Notes under the pieces: model-generated
The model's database searches: none
What the model was told of the DNA's origin: nothing
What the model saw: the letters and a program-made list of their open reading frames with translations, nothing else
Source of the DNA: Pontiella sulfatireligans
GTDB taxonomy: Bacteria; Verrucomicrobiota; Kiritimatiellia; Kiritimatiellales; Pontiellaceae
Assembly (NCBI RefSeq): GCF_900890705.1
Contig: NZ_CAAHFH010000001.1
Location: forward strand, 1,550,001 to 1,614,000
Direction of reading: 5' to 3'
DNA length: 64,000 nt
Shown: positions 27,116-35,579 of the stretch, piece by piece
Layout of the letters: each line of letters begins with the position of its first letter
Numbering within the stretch: position 1 is the stretch's first letter
Program-made: the position numbers and the translations under genes

Positions 27116-28421
27116 ATTAACTTGGCTCTCCATCAAAGACGGGGGCGAGGGCGATCCCTGACTGCTATCATAGCAGTTGGATAAACAAAGGAGATCGCCA
27201 TGCCCGAAAGAAAGATAGAGCTCATTGGTCCGGGGTTCAAGATTCATTCCGTGACCGGCAGCAACCCGAAGATCATTGAGGCCGAATATGTCGGCCCGGT
27301 GGCCTGTCCCGGCTGTGAGGGGACTGAACTCAGAACGAAGGACCGCATCCTCCGACGGCTGCATCATGCCAGCCTGGGACGTTCCGCAACCCGACTGCAC
27401 CTGACCGTGCGCAAGTACCATTGCCGGCGTTGCGGTCGCTACTTCCGTCCCAGGATGCCCGGCATCCTGCCGTACCGCCGAAGCACGGAACAGTTCCGCC
27501 GACAGGTCTATCTGGATCACCGCGACGGCATATCCAGGGAGCAGCTGCGCCGCAACTGCAGGATTGGAACGGCCACGGTTGAACGCTGGTTCCACGACCA
27601 CCTTGAGCTCAAGGAGCGTATGTTCTCCGGCCGGGAATGCCCGGAGGTGCTGGGCATCGACGAACACTTCTTTTCGAAGAAGAACGGCTATGTCACCACC
27701 TTCTGCGACCTTAAGAAGCATCGGGTGTTCGAGCTCGCCTTAGGACGGTCGGAAAAGGCGTTGGAGCCCTTTCTTAAAGGGCTTAAAGGCCGAGAGCGCG
27801 TCAAGGTGGTCTGCATCGATCTGTCGGGCTCCTACCGCGCCATCGTCCGTAAATACTTCCCCAATGCCCGCATCGTGGCGGACCGCTTCCATGTAGTGCG
27901 CACCGTGCTTCGCCACTTTCTGGCGACATGGAAGCAGCTTGACCCCGACGGCCGTGCGAACCGCGGCCTGCTCTCGCTGATGCGCCGGCATGCCTCGAAG
28001 CTTCGTCCTGACCAGAAGCTCCGGCTCAACCGCTACCTCGATGCCCATCCAGCCGTCCGGATCCTCTACGAGGCCAAGGAATCGCTCTGCGCATTGCTGA
28101 ACATCAAGCATCGCACAAAGAAACAATGCCAACCGCTGATCAGGCGGCTGGTCAACTGGATATGGAAGCTACGCTACTCCGGCTTCCCGGCCATGGAGAC
28201 GTTGGCTGAGACCCTCGACAACTGGAGTTCAGAAATCGCCTGCATGTGGCGGTTCACGAAAAACAATGGAATCACGGAAGGGTTCCATACGAAGATGGAA
28301 GTGATCCAGCGCCGGGCGTATGGGTTCAAGAATTTTACGAATTACCGGTTGAGAGTAATCGTAATGTGTGGTTAAAGAAAATCCGCCCTCGCCCCCGTCT
28401 TTGGTGGAGAGCCATTAACTT
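27116..28421 (+). mobile_element. complete ISL3-family insertion sequence with 8-bp target duplication
   Basis: The element proper spans 27124-28413 (1290 bp). Its ends are inverted repeats: the left begins GGCTCTCCATCAAAGACGGG and the right is the reverse complement with a single T/C difference in that stretch, and the match extends over about 30 bp. The 8-bp sequence ATTAACTT flanks it on both sides (27116-27123 and 28414-28421), the target duplication size known for ISL3. It contains one intact transposase gene. Confidence 0.95.
27200..28375 (+). CDS. ISL3-family transposase
   Basis: This 391-residue transposase has an N-terminal zinc-finger pattern (ACPGCEG ... YHCRRCGRYFRP), a helix-turn-helix (about 105-135), and the DDE_Tnp_ISL3 domain with Asp in CIDLSGSYR, Asp in IVADRFHVVR and Glu near GITEGFHTKMEV. 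A good AAAGGAG site precedes the ATG. It appears intact inside an element with perfect target duplications, so the insertion is probably recent. A 98%-similar C-terminal half lies at 17592-18242 in inverse orientation. Confidence 0.95.
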   Translation: MPERKIELIGPGFKIHSVTGSNPKIIEAEYVGPVACPGCEGTELRTKDRILRRLHHASLGRSATRLHLTVRKYHCRRCGRYFRPRMPGILPYRRSTEQFRRQVYLDHRDGISREQLRRNCRIGTATVERWFHDHLELKERMFSGRECPEVLGIDEHFFSKKNGYVTTFCDLKKHRVFELALGRSEKALEPFLKGLKGRERVKVVCIDLSGSYRAIVRKYFPNARIVADRFHVVRTVLRHFLATWKQLDPDGRANRGLLSLMRRHASKLRPDQKLRLNRYLDAHPAVRILYEAKESLCALLNIKHRTKKQCQPLIRRLVNWIWKLRYSGFPAMETLAETLDNWSSEIACMWRFTKNNGITEGFHTKMEVIQRRAYGFKNFTNYRLRVIVMCG

Positions 28422-28446
28422 CCAACAAAAACAACCGAAGGAGAAA

Positions 28447-29907
28447 ATGAAAACACCCATAATAAACTACCTGAAAGATCCGAGCCAACCCGAGAAGAAC
28501 CTGGGCATGAATGGCCCTTGGCGCACCCTCTCCCTGAGCGGAAGACAAGGCCTAAACCCTACCAGCATTCACTCCCGGCTCGTGTTGCCGAAGCACAACC
28601 TCAACGACAAACGTGGAACACTCTCCATGTGGGTCCTGTCGCTGGAAGACCTGAGCTATTATAACTCCCGGGAATGCATGTCGATTGATAATCCGGATTT
28701 CGATGTCTATCCCTTTCTGAGCGACAACCCCAATCCCGCCGACTACGAAAAAGCCAACTTTTCACTACACTATCGACTCCAATGGAGCGTCCAACTCTAT
28801 GCCAAATTCTACAAGGGAAACTTCTGGCCGGATCTGGTGGAATCCCCTCAGAAAGCACTGGTGGGCGTCGGAGACTTCATCTTCAAAAAAAATCAATGGC
28901 ACATGCTTACTTTGGCATGGGATTTTGATCAAGAGCAGGCCTTCCTCTATATCAACGGGGTTCTTGCCGCCCGGGAAGATGTATACCACGATGCATTCCA
29001 CAGAGATCCTTGCGGAGAATCTTTATATACCGGAAACCCAACCCTGTGCTACTCGGGCATCGAATTCTACGACCATGTTCTTTCGCCGGCCGAAACCGAG
29101 AAACTCTATCGGGATCAGGCGACGGATTGCGACGAAGAATTTCAAAAGGAATTGCGTTTGGAGCATGCCGGAGAGGGGCGAAAAACACTGGACTGGAAGC
29201 CCGACGAAACATGGGTAACACGCGAAGATCTCAGCCTGACCAAACCGAAAGATCTCGACTCCTTCTACATCCAGGGATTCACCGACGCCCCGAGCATCAC
29301 CGAAGATGGCCTGCTGGTTGAAACCCCAAACCTCCCCCAGCAATCGGCAACGCTTGAAAAACAGGTCTATCTCTGGACCCGTCAGTTTTTTGAAGGGGAC
29401 CTCTATGTATCATATGAATTCAACCCCTTGAAAGAAAGCGGACTCAGTCTCCTCGTGACCCAGGCTAGCGGAATGAACCGCGAACGATTCATGGATGACT
29501 ATGAACCCAAAACAACCGGCAGCATGGACTCGGTACACTCCGACGCCATTCGGGACTACCACTGGGAGTATTACCGAGAAATGAATGACACACGAAACGA
29601 CGTTGCCTCCCATGCCATGCTGAAAAATCCGTTTTGGCGCGGAGTCGCCTACGGATGTACGCAGAAACCCATTGAGAAGAATCAATGGCATCGACTGGAA
29701 TACTTGCAGATAGGCGGAAAAATCACAGGCGCCATCGACGGGGAAATTGTGATCGAAGCAACCGATAGTCCCACAGCCGGGACCGGAGGCATTCTGCAAG
29801 CGGGTTACATTGCCATACGATGCATGATTCGCACGAGTATGCTGTTCCGCAATCTAAAGGTAATGACTTCAAACTTCCCGGAGTCGAGTCCGGTATTAAG
29901 CAAGTAA
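28447..29907 (+). CDS. LamG-like and DUF1961 (YesU-like) two-domain protein
   Basis: This 486-residue cytoplasmic protein has no signal peptide. The N-terminal half (about 1-230) is a concanavalin/LamG-type jelly roll with the typical FKKNQWHMLTLAWDFDQEQA, FLYINGVLAARED and IEFYDHVLSPAE segments. The C-terminal half (about 270-480) resembles DUF1961/YesU proteins, with FFEGDLYVSYEFNPLKESGL, RDYHWEYYREMNDTRND and NQWHRLEYLQIGGKITG. YesU lies in the B. subtilis rhamnogalacturonan locus, so a sugar-related role is likely, though catalysis is unproven. AAGGAGAAA sits directly before ATG 28447. The gene follows the ISL3 copy by 33 bp, so its promoter may lie in or before the IS. Confidence 0.75.
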   Translation: MKTPIINYLKDPSQPEKNLGMNGPWRTLSLSGRQGLNPTSIHSRLVLPKHNLNDKRGTLSMWVLSLEDLSYYNSRECMSIDNPDFDVYPFLSDNPNPADYEKANFSLHYRLQWSVQLYAKFYKGNFWPDLVESPQKALVGVGDFIFKKNQWHMLTLAWDFDQEQAFLYINGVLAAREDVYHDAFHRDPCGESLYTGNPTLCYSGIEFYDHVLSPAETEKLYRDQATDCDEEFQKELRLEHAGEGRKTLDWKPDETWVTREDLSLTKPKDLDSFYIQGFTDAPSITEDGLLVETPNLPQQSATLEKQVYLWTRQFFEGDLYVSYEFNPLKESGLSLLVTQASGMNRERFMDDYEPKTTGSMDSVHSDAIRDYHWEYYREMNDTRNDVASHAMLKNPFWRGVAYGCTQKPIEKNQWHRLEYLQIGGKITGAIDGEIVIEATDSPTAGTGGILQAGYIAIRCMIRTSMLFRNLKVMTSNFPESSPVLSK

Positions 29908-30221
29908 TTACATCAGGGCTCTTCCGCTTAACCCCGATTTTAGGACCATCGGCTTAAGTGGAATCCTTTGGCGAGAAACGCCACGTGAACATTACCGAAC
30001 GGCGCACCCGCGATGCCGGGCTGGATATGCGACGGGGCGGCCTGCTGAAAAAAACACCTGGGAGTGTCCCTTCCCCCAGGTGATCATTTTGCACTGCTTG
30101 AGTCTGTACGAAACGATGATCCCGTACAGTTTCTGCAAGATGCAAAAACCCTCAAAGCCTGGGTTCAGGAGATTCAAAATAAAGACGAATGCCACCAGTA
30201 CCCATAGAGTCGCGCAAATGG
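29908..30221. other. intergenic region between convergent genes, with hairpin
   Basis: No gene is seen. CACCTGGG (30055-30062) pairs with CCCAGGTG (30075-30082), a candidate terminator followed by ATCATTTTG on the + strand and by an A-rich run on the other side. It lies between the LamG/DUF1961 gene and the convergent AraC-type regulator. Confidence 0.5.
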
Positions 30222-30995
30222 CTAAATCTGACGACTCTTGCGATAACACATAGGGGACACGCCCACGAAGCTTGAAAACTGCCGGGAGAAATAATAAACA
30301 TCCTGATATCCCAATTTATCGGCAATTTCCTGGATCCGCAATTCCGTTTCCACCAGCAACCGGCGAGCTTCCGCGATTCGACACTCGAGCCGGTATTGAT
30401 GCGGAGAAACCCCGGTTTCACTGCGAAAGTGGCGGCGCAAAGTGGCCATCGACATATGATATTTCAGCGCCAGCACGGCATAATCTATCTTATTATTCAG
30501 CGCCCCAAGCTCCTCCATTACCGACTCTAGCCACGGGGGATCTTGTTTGCCTGCCGTAACTGTTCGCTCGCCCAAATAAAGCATTATGGCTTCCAGATGG
30601 TGCACGGCCCACGCCTGTCCCCAGCGGCCCGGACGCTCCAGTTCCACAAACAACTGGTCGAAGCGATGCGCCAGCCACTGGGCATCCTTTTGTTCCAGGG
30701 TTACGGGTAGGCGCGGAATAATGCCCTCTGCCGCCCATTGCATTGAAAGCGGCCCCGTAAAGGCAATGTAGCGGTGATCCCAGGAATCGCTGGATGCTCG
30801 CGGGTGAAAGCGCATGCGTGGCCCAGGAAATCCTGGCCAGATTGAGGGGGAATTCAGCTCATAGCGGTCATTATCGTAAAACAGCTCCACTCCTCCGCCG
30901 AGCATCAACTGCAGCGAGTAGTAGTCCAATGCCTTGTCCACGGTCGCATGACAATGCGGAACATGAGCCCCATGGAGAAACAACAATGATTTCAT
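30222..30995 (-). CDS. AraC-family transcriptional regulator
   Basis: This 257-residue regulator has an N-terminal cupin-like sensing domain (about 1-140, with QLMLGGGVELFYDNDRYEL) and a C-terminal AraC pair of helix-turn-helices (about 160-255). The latter includes MSMATLRRHFRSETGVSPHQ, then IQEIADKLGYQDVYYFSRQF and FVGVSPMCYRK. Such regulators usually activate nearby sugar-catabolism genes in response to a sugar. It diverges from the URO-D-like gene across a 533-bp region. The inducer cannot be read from the sequence. Confidence 0.9.
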   Translation of the reverse strand: MKSLLFLHGAHVPHCHATVDKALDYYSLQLMLGGGVELFYDNDRYELNSPSIWPGFPGPRMRFHPRASSDSWDHRYIAFTGPLSMQWAAEGIIPRLPVTLEQKDAQWLAHRFDQLFVELERPGRWGQAWAVHHLEAIMLYLGERTVTAGKQDPPWLESVMEELGALNNKIDYAVLALKYHMSMATLRRHFRSETGVSPHQYRLECRIAEARRLLVETELRIQEIADKLGYQDVYYFSRQFSSFVGVSPMCYRKSRQI

Positions 30996-31528
30996 TTGGT
31001 AAATTTATAATGCAAACCATTGATTGGCAAATCCATTTACTACGCATGACCAAGTGGGGGCTCTTCGTCACTTTGAATGGATAGAAATAGGCCGGAACAA
31101 TTTTTTGACCGGATAACTGGATATTAAGGATCTAGATCTTGTTAATCACATTTCAAGAAAACACCGGTCGCCAAAGTAATGCTGAAACCGGGCGGGGTGG
31201 AGACGATTAATCTAAGAGAAGGCTCTATTATTAACTAAAGCGAATCCCATTTAGTGTACCGAAGCAAGGATTCCAGATGGAGAAAGAGAGATTTTGAATA
31301 AGGGGAATATGCCGATCAACCGGATGAACCGCCCACTCAAAGACATCCTCTCAATCCTGTTATCCGATCGGAAACTCTCCATTGATCCACGCAAAGTAGA
31401 AAAGAGCCAATTTAACAACTTGATTGTATAGTGCAAAAATATGCTCTTCGACTCCATTCACACTCCGCGCATAACATGCAATAATTTGTTCATAACTGTC
31501 GAAAAATGACACCTACAGGGGTAATAGA
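30996..31528. other. divergent intergenic region (AraC / URO-D-like), no gene seen
   Basis: These AT-rich 533 bp separate the divergently transcribed regulator and the URO-D-like gene and must hold both promoters and any regulator binding sites. No reading frame with coding character and no convincing -35/-10 pair could be picked out. AGGGG at about 31516 is a weak ribosome binding site for ATG 31529. Confidence 0.45.
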
Positions 31529-32635
31529 ATGGATATCGAAACAGAACAAATCAATGGATGTAAAAAGCTCTACGCCGAAGTGTTTCAAGGCATAACCGGC
31601 CGTATTCCTCTCATTATCACACCGCCTTGCGGGGCGGAGCCCGACAAGAAAGAGTTGGTACTCCATACGGAAGCCGCGATGGCGCAGGTTGCCGCAGCAC
31701 GTCAGCCCAAGGTGGAGGCGAAATCCGACTGGATTCCAACCGTGAATTTTGGATGGTATCAATGTATTGCCGTCCCGAGCCTTTTTGGAGCCGAACCATT
31801 CTATCCCGCAGGTTCGGAGCCGATCATCGAACCCATCTTCTCCAGCATGGAAGGCGCCGTCGCGGCGGGAACCCCGGAACTCGCCGGGCCGATCATCGAC
31901 CAAATGTTTAACTCGCTGCAAACCGCACTGAAGCATCTTCCCGCAGGATTTGCCCTCTCCTTCCCGCCCTCCGCGTCGCCGTTCGACCTCGCCCAGCTGC
32001 TGCTCCCTGCCGACGAATTCATGGTGTCCCTCATCTATGAGCCCGATGCCACCATGCAGTTTCTCAACAACCTGACCGACCTTTGCCTGGAACTGACCGA
32101 TCAGGTTCGCAGTCAACTTGCGGGAACCACAAGCGAACACATCACCAACCGCGGTACCTCCTTTCATGGCCATCGTTTGCCGAGCGATTCAATCGTCAAC
32201 CTATCGCCCGACCTCATTCGCGCCTTCGTGCTGCCGATTCTCAACCGTTATTCCGACCGCTACGGCAACCTGATGATTCACTACTGTTCCAAGCCCGCGC
32301 CTTCCGGACATATCCTGCCCGTCTTGTGTGAATGCGCCGCGGTTAAAGCCGTTGACACCTGGCAAGGGCCCGATGCCTTTATTGGGGATGACATCAACGT
32401 GAGATTACAATCAAAAACCGCGTTGCTCTTTGATGTTGACCTAACCACCGAAGAAAAAATGGACAACTTCCTGACGTGGGAGCCCATTCGCAATGTGGCG
32501 CGTAAAAATGGACGCGGGTTGGTTATTGAAACTACGGCCCCCTCCATCGAGGCCGCTCACGAAATCTATTCAATGTGGCAGAAAAAAACGGCGGCTATTA
32601 AAATGATCAGAGGGCTTTTAAAATGCACGTCGTGA
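31529..32635 (+). CDS. uroporphyrinogen decarboxylase (URO-D) superfamily protein
   Basis: This 368-residue cytoplasmic protein has URO-D/methyltransferase-barrel features: GYWHG-like positions are replaced, but PFDLAQLLLPADEFMVSLIY, PDATMQFLNNLTDLCLELTD and the C-terminal GRGLVIETTAPSIEAAHEIY segments follow the family. Such proteins outside haem operons are usually corrinoid-linked methyltransferases or uncharacterised enzymes in PVC-group polysaccharide loci. The haem-specific arginine-rich N-terminal motif is not seen, so it is unlikely to be HemE. It stands alone, divergent from the AraC regulator. Confidence 0.7.
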   Translation: MDIETEQINGCKKLYAEVFQGITGRIPLIITPPCGAEPDKKELVLHTEAAMAQVAAARQPKVEAKSDWIPTVNFGWYQCIAVPSLFGAEPFYPAGSEPIIEPIFSSMEGAVAAGTPELAGPIIDQMFNSLQTALKHLPAGFALSFPPSASPFDLAQLLLPADEFMVSLIYEPDATMQFLNNLTDLCLELTDQVRSQLAGTTSEHITNRGTSFHGHRLPSDSIVNLSPDLIRAFVLPILNRYSDRYGNLMIHYCSKPAPSGHILPVLCECAAVKAVDTWQGPDAFIGDDINVRLQSKTALLFDVDLTTEEKMDNFLTWEPIRNVARKNGRGLVIETTAPSIEAAHEIYSMWQKKTAAIKMIRGLLKCTS

Positions 32636-32643
32636 AAAACCAC

Positions 32644-32822
32644 TCAGTTGGTAAAAACAGGTTGTCCCCAGGCATAGAACTCCTCATATCCATAACCTTG
32701 GCCCTCTCTGGCAAACGTTATTTTTGCGCGAACCTGTCCGTCTGAGCTCGTTGGCTTATACATTCCTTCAGGTAGAGCAGTTAACCATACAATCATTCTC
32801 GGTAAAGATGTCAGGCAGGCCT
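32644..32822 (-). pseudogene. orphan C-terminal coding fragment
   Basis: Downstream of the esterase gene another frame reads LTSLPRMIVWLTALPEGMYK, then PTSSDGQVRAKITFAREGQG and YEEFYAWGQPVFTN before a stop. It has coding-like composition but no start codon. It looks like the last 55 or so residues of a secreted protein whose 5' part was lost; a sulfatase or hydrolase C-terminal domain is one possibility. It is not the continuation of the esterase, whose own C-terminus is complete. Confidence 0.4.
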
Positions 32823-34415
32823 TCACTCCGTTGTAAACATCGATGCAGGCAGACCTTCCTTGTTGTAAAGGTTGGCGCCTTCGGGATTCGATGACCATGC
32901 ATAACGCACCACCATCGGATTCCCAATCTCGGGATGCGATACTTCGATGGCATCCTTGGAAATAATTTTGACATCGGCCCATTTCCAAACCCGATCCTTT
33001 CCGCAAACCTGAAAACGCTTGAGCGGCGCGTCGACTTCGATGGGGTCTTCCAACAGATTTTTATGCCCCGCCATCAGGCCCGAACCGACATGACTGAATT
33101 TGATCAACACGTTACGTCCACTAATCTCATATCCTTGGTAAAGCGGTCCGCTATAGGCAGGGACCTTCACATCATAATCTTTTGCCAAAGCCCAAAGAGC
33201 GAGGCGTTTGCCGATATCGATCTTATTGCGTGGATGAACATCCTTTGCCTCACCAATATCGATAGCCACCGCCATTCCCGTGTTTGGCAGCTTAAGGCAG
33301 CGCCGCTGCTGATCGCATATGCTCGCCCATTCATCGTTTTCGATCGGCCCAGGCTTCGGATTACGGTATGAGGCAAGCTGCACCCAGTAAAACGGCACAT
33401 CACCGCGATTCCACTCCGAGCGCCAGCTGCGGATCAACGTGCTGAAGTAGTCCTCGTAGCATTCGGTCATGTAGCCCGCATTCGATTCACCCTGATACCA
33501 AATGACCCCCTTGATGGCGTAGGGCACAACGACGGAAACCATTCCATTGTGCAACGAGGCAGGACACTTCTTATCCTCGACCGGATCACCTTGCATCTTT
33601 GGACGATACCCCTTCTTTCCATTGGCGTTCCATTTTTCGAGCGCGACTTGATGGTTTGCTTTGGCATCTTCCAGGGTCCAGACCGAGGAACGTTTCTTCA
33701 GATCCGCCATTTCTCGTTTATAGTACGCGGCCGTTTCTGGGTTGGATAGATAGGTTCCCGTTGAAATCCACGGTTGTATGCGGGTGCCGCTCCATGCACA
33801 TTCCAGCAACCCGATGGGCACATCTTTCAGGTGTTTACGAAGTTCCCGACCAAAGAAATATCCGGTGGCAGTCATGTCCGATGTATTCGCCGGAGCAACC
33901 GCCTTCCATGATCCTTTAAAATTATACTTTTTTTCGTAGGGCGAAGGCATGTTTGGCACTTCTATATGTCGAAGCAGCGGATCATTGGCCGTGGCAATTT
34001 CTTTTTTGGTGTACTCAGAAATCGGTTGATATTTTTCCTCCTTGGCATTCGCGGCGAAGCCCTTCATGGGCGCATCCATGTTCGACTGCCCGCCACAGAA
34101 CCACACCTCGCCCGACGCCACATCCTTGATAACCACCTTGTTATCTCCAACCACCGAGATGACATGTCCAACGCCAGCCTTCGGCGTTTTTAGAACCACC
34201 TGCCAGGAACCATCCTTCCCCGCCTTGGTCATCGCCTTCGCGCCCCAGGTCGCGGATACCTCTATTTTTTCGCCCGGATCCGCCCACCCCCATATGGGCG
34301 CTAAAGTTTCACGCTGAATCACCATGCCATCAGAAAAAAGCGACCCGAGCCGAACATCGGCCAACGCCGAAAACGAAACCAATAAACATCCGATAAACAA
34401 CCCTTCTTTACGCAT
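32823..34415 (-). CDS. sialate O-acetylesterase-type esterase (SGNH/SASA domain)
   Basis: This 530-residue secreted esterase has a signal peptide (LFIGCLLVSFSALA). An N-terminal beta-domain (about 21-100, LGSLFSDGMVIQRETLAPIW) is followed by the SGNH block with nucleophile Ser111 in CGGQSNMD, a central WYQGESNAGY motif, and the Asp/His pair in AKDVHPRNKID. The C-terminus (PEGANLYNKEGLPASMF) is typical of the family. It should remove O-acetyl groups from glycans in the periplasm, exposing them to the lyases and fucosidases. AGGAGAAGG precedes the ATG. Confidence 0.88.
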   Translation of the reverse strand: MRKEGLFIGCLLVSFSALADVRLGSLFSDGMVIQRETLAPIWGWADPGEKIEVSATWGAKAMTKAGKDGSWQVVLKTPKAGVGHVISVVGDNKVVIKDVASGEVWFCGGQSNMDAPMKGFAANAKEEKYQPISEYTKKEIATANDPLLRHIEVPNMPSPYEKKYNFKGSWKAVAPANTSDMTATGYFFGRELRKHLKDVPIGLLECAWSGTRIQPWISTGTYLSNPETAAYYKREMADLKKRSSVWTLEDAKANHQVALEKWNANGKKGYRPKMQGDPVEDKKCPASLHNGMVSVVVPYAIKGVIWYQGESNAGYMTECYEDYFSTLIRSWRSEWNRGDVPFYWVQLASYRNPKPGPIENDEWASICDQQRRCLKLPNTGMAVAIDIGEAKDVHPRNKIDIGKRLALWALAKDYDVKVPAYSGPLYQGYEISGRNVLIKFSHVGSGLMAGHKNLLEDPIEVDAPLKRFQVCGKDRVWKWADVKIISKDAIEVSHPEIGNPMVVRYAWSSNPEGANLYNKEGLPASMFTTE

Positions 34416-34499
34416 GACCTTCTCCTAATTCGCCGGGATGAATTCGAAGCCCGTACTCATCAGGCCAACCAAATATTCATTCCTTTTTAATTCCCAATC

Positions 34500-34639
34500 T
34501 CTTTAATGCCAACGACGGCCTGCACCGGGTGCACTTCATATTTAGCCGTGATCTCGCTGACCGTATTGATCCCTCTCAAGGCTTCAAGTGCGACCTAGGC
34601 ATTGAACTCTGCCGTATGTTTTCGTCTTTGATTCGTCAT
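34500..34639 (-). pseudogene. IS3-type transposase OrfA fragment with in-frame stop
   Basis: Reading leftward from ATG 34639 gives TNQRRKHTAEFNA, a TAG stop, then VALEALRGINTVSEITAKYE and VHPVQ. This is the N-terminal helix-turn-helix of IS3-family OrfA proteins, in which the stop replaces a Lys/Arg codon. Homology ends after VHPVQ. The remaining bases between 34430 and 34717 hold no gene. Confidence 0.72.
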
Positions 34640-34717
34640 AGCTCCTATCCTTCTCATTTATGGCGCCATGCGCCAAAACCTAACTTAACCGGTGGTCCAG
34701 ATTCTCAAGTCCGCCTC

Positions 34718-35398
34718 TCAACTCCTCGAAAAATAAAGAGACGCATACTCATTCGTTAGATGAAAATTTGTCTTTGAGAGCGATGGCAGCATACTCAGTT
34801 CGGGATCAGTCAGCGCTTCATTGCTATAGTTGTAGCGGCCACATAAAATCGACCAGTTGGAGGTTTCGCCCCAAGGTTCACCGTAATGTGAAAGCTGACT
34901 CGCCGGAATCCACATTTCAGCACTCCACCCCTGCTCACTCGACCCGCTTTCATGCTCTGATCGGTGGATGATTGCAGCCGTTTCCAAGCCATGAAAGTCA
35001 TGATCGTTCAGACATCTATCGAGGGTGACGCCGGATCGCTCTGCGGGAAAAAACAAGGTCGTCTTGTTTCCTCGTGGAGTGGCATACATTTCCCAGTAAT
35101 ACTCATCATTACGAGGTTTCAAAAAAAGCTCGAATACATCTCCGAACATATAATGAAACTGCTCATCTCGTTTGTTTTTCGCCACCACACAAGAGTCTTC
35201 CAACTTGGCAGCCACATACAATCCATGCTGGTTCCACGCAAACTTCACCAGGCCCCCCTCCTGAGGACAACCGGCTTTATCTTTACTGTTAGACAGCGGA
35301 TAGCCGGTTGCGGAGCTCCAGATGCCTTCATCGGGGCTTCCGGTGATCTCGGGACACTCAGGCACATAAACCGCCTTAATAATCGGATGGTCATTCAT
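34718..35398 (-). CDS. carbohydrate-binding family 9-like protein
   Basis: This 226-residue protein resembles the CBM9-like domain family, with EGIWSSATGYPLSNSKDKAG, LVKFAWNQHGLYVAAKLEDS, GDVFELFLKPRNDEYYWEMY and a WSAEMWIPASQL strand. No signal peptide is visible, so it may be cytoplasmic, unlike the neighbouring enzymes. Such stand-alone proteins are common in glycan loci of PVC bacteria and may bind sugars. It follows the GH29/PL8 array on the same strand after about 180 bp that contains a sulfatase 3' fragment. Confidence 0.75.
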   Translation of the reverse strand: MNDHPIIKAVYVPECPEITGSPDEGIWSSATGYPLSNSKDKAGCPQEGGLVKFAWNQHGLYVAAKLEDSCVVAKNKRDEQFHYMFGDVFELFLKPRNDEYYWEMYATPRGNKTTLFFPAERSGVTLDRCLNDHDFHGLETAAIIHRSEHESGSSEQGWSAEMWIPASQLSHYGEPWGETSNWSILCGRYNYSNEALTDPELSMLPSLSKTNFHLTNEYASLYFSRS

Positions 35399-35430
35399 CG
35401 TTCAATACTTTGATTTCATTTTTAGCGTCT

Positions 35431-35562
35431 CACCATTTCAGTATTCTTGAATTAATTTCCACAATTCCCACCTACCGTTTTGTTACATCCACATAATAAG
35501 CGCCGCAGAGTTCTTCCCCGGCCTCATCCATGAACCAGGTTTTAAGGGAGGTTTCTCCGGAA
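35431..35562 (-). pseudogene. duplicated 3' end of the sulfatase gene
   Basis: This 130-bp stretch is nearly identical to 40582-40706, the end of the intact sulfatase gene and its downstream flank. Translated leftward it gives SGETSLKTWFMDEAGEEL then CGAYYVDVTKR and a stop, the exact C-terminus of the sulfatase. It has no start and no other sulfatase sequence. It marks the edge of the duplication that produced the two PL8-GH29 pairs. Confidence 0.85.
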
Positions 35563-35579
35563 GTGTCCTCCCCATTATT

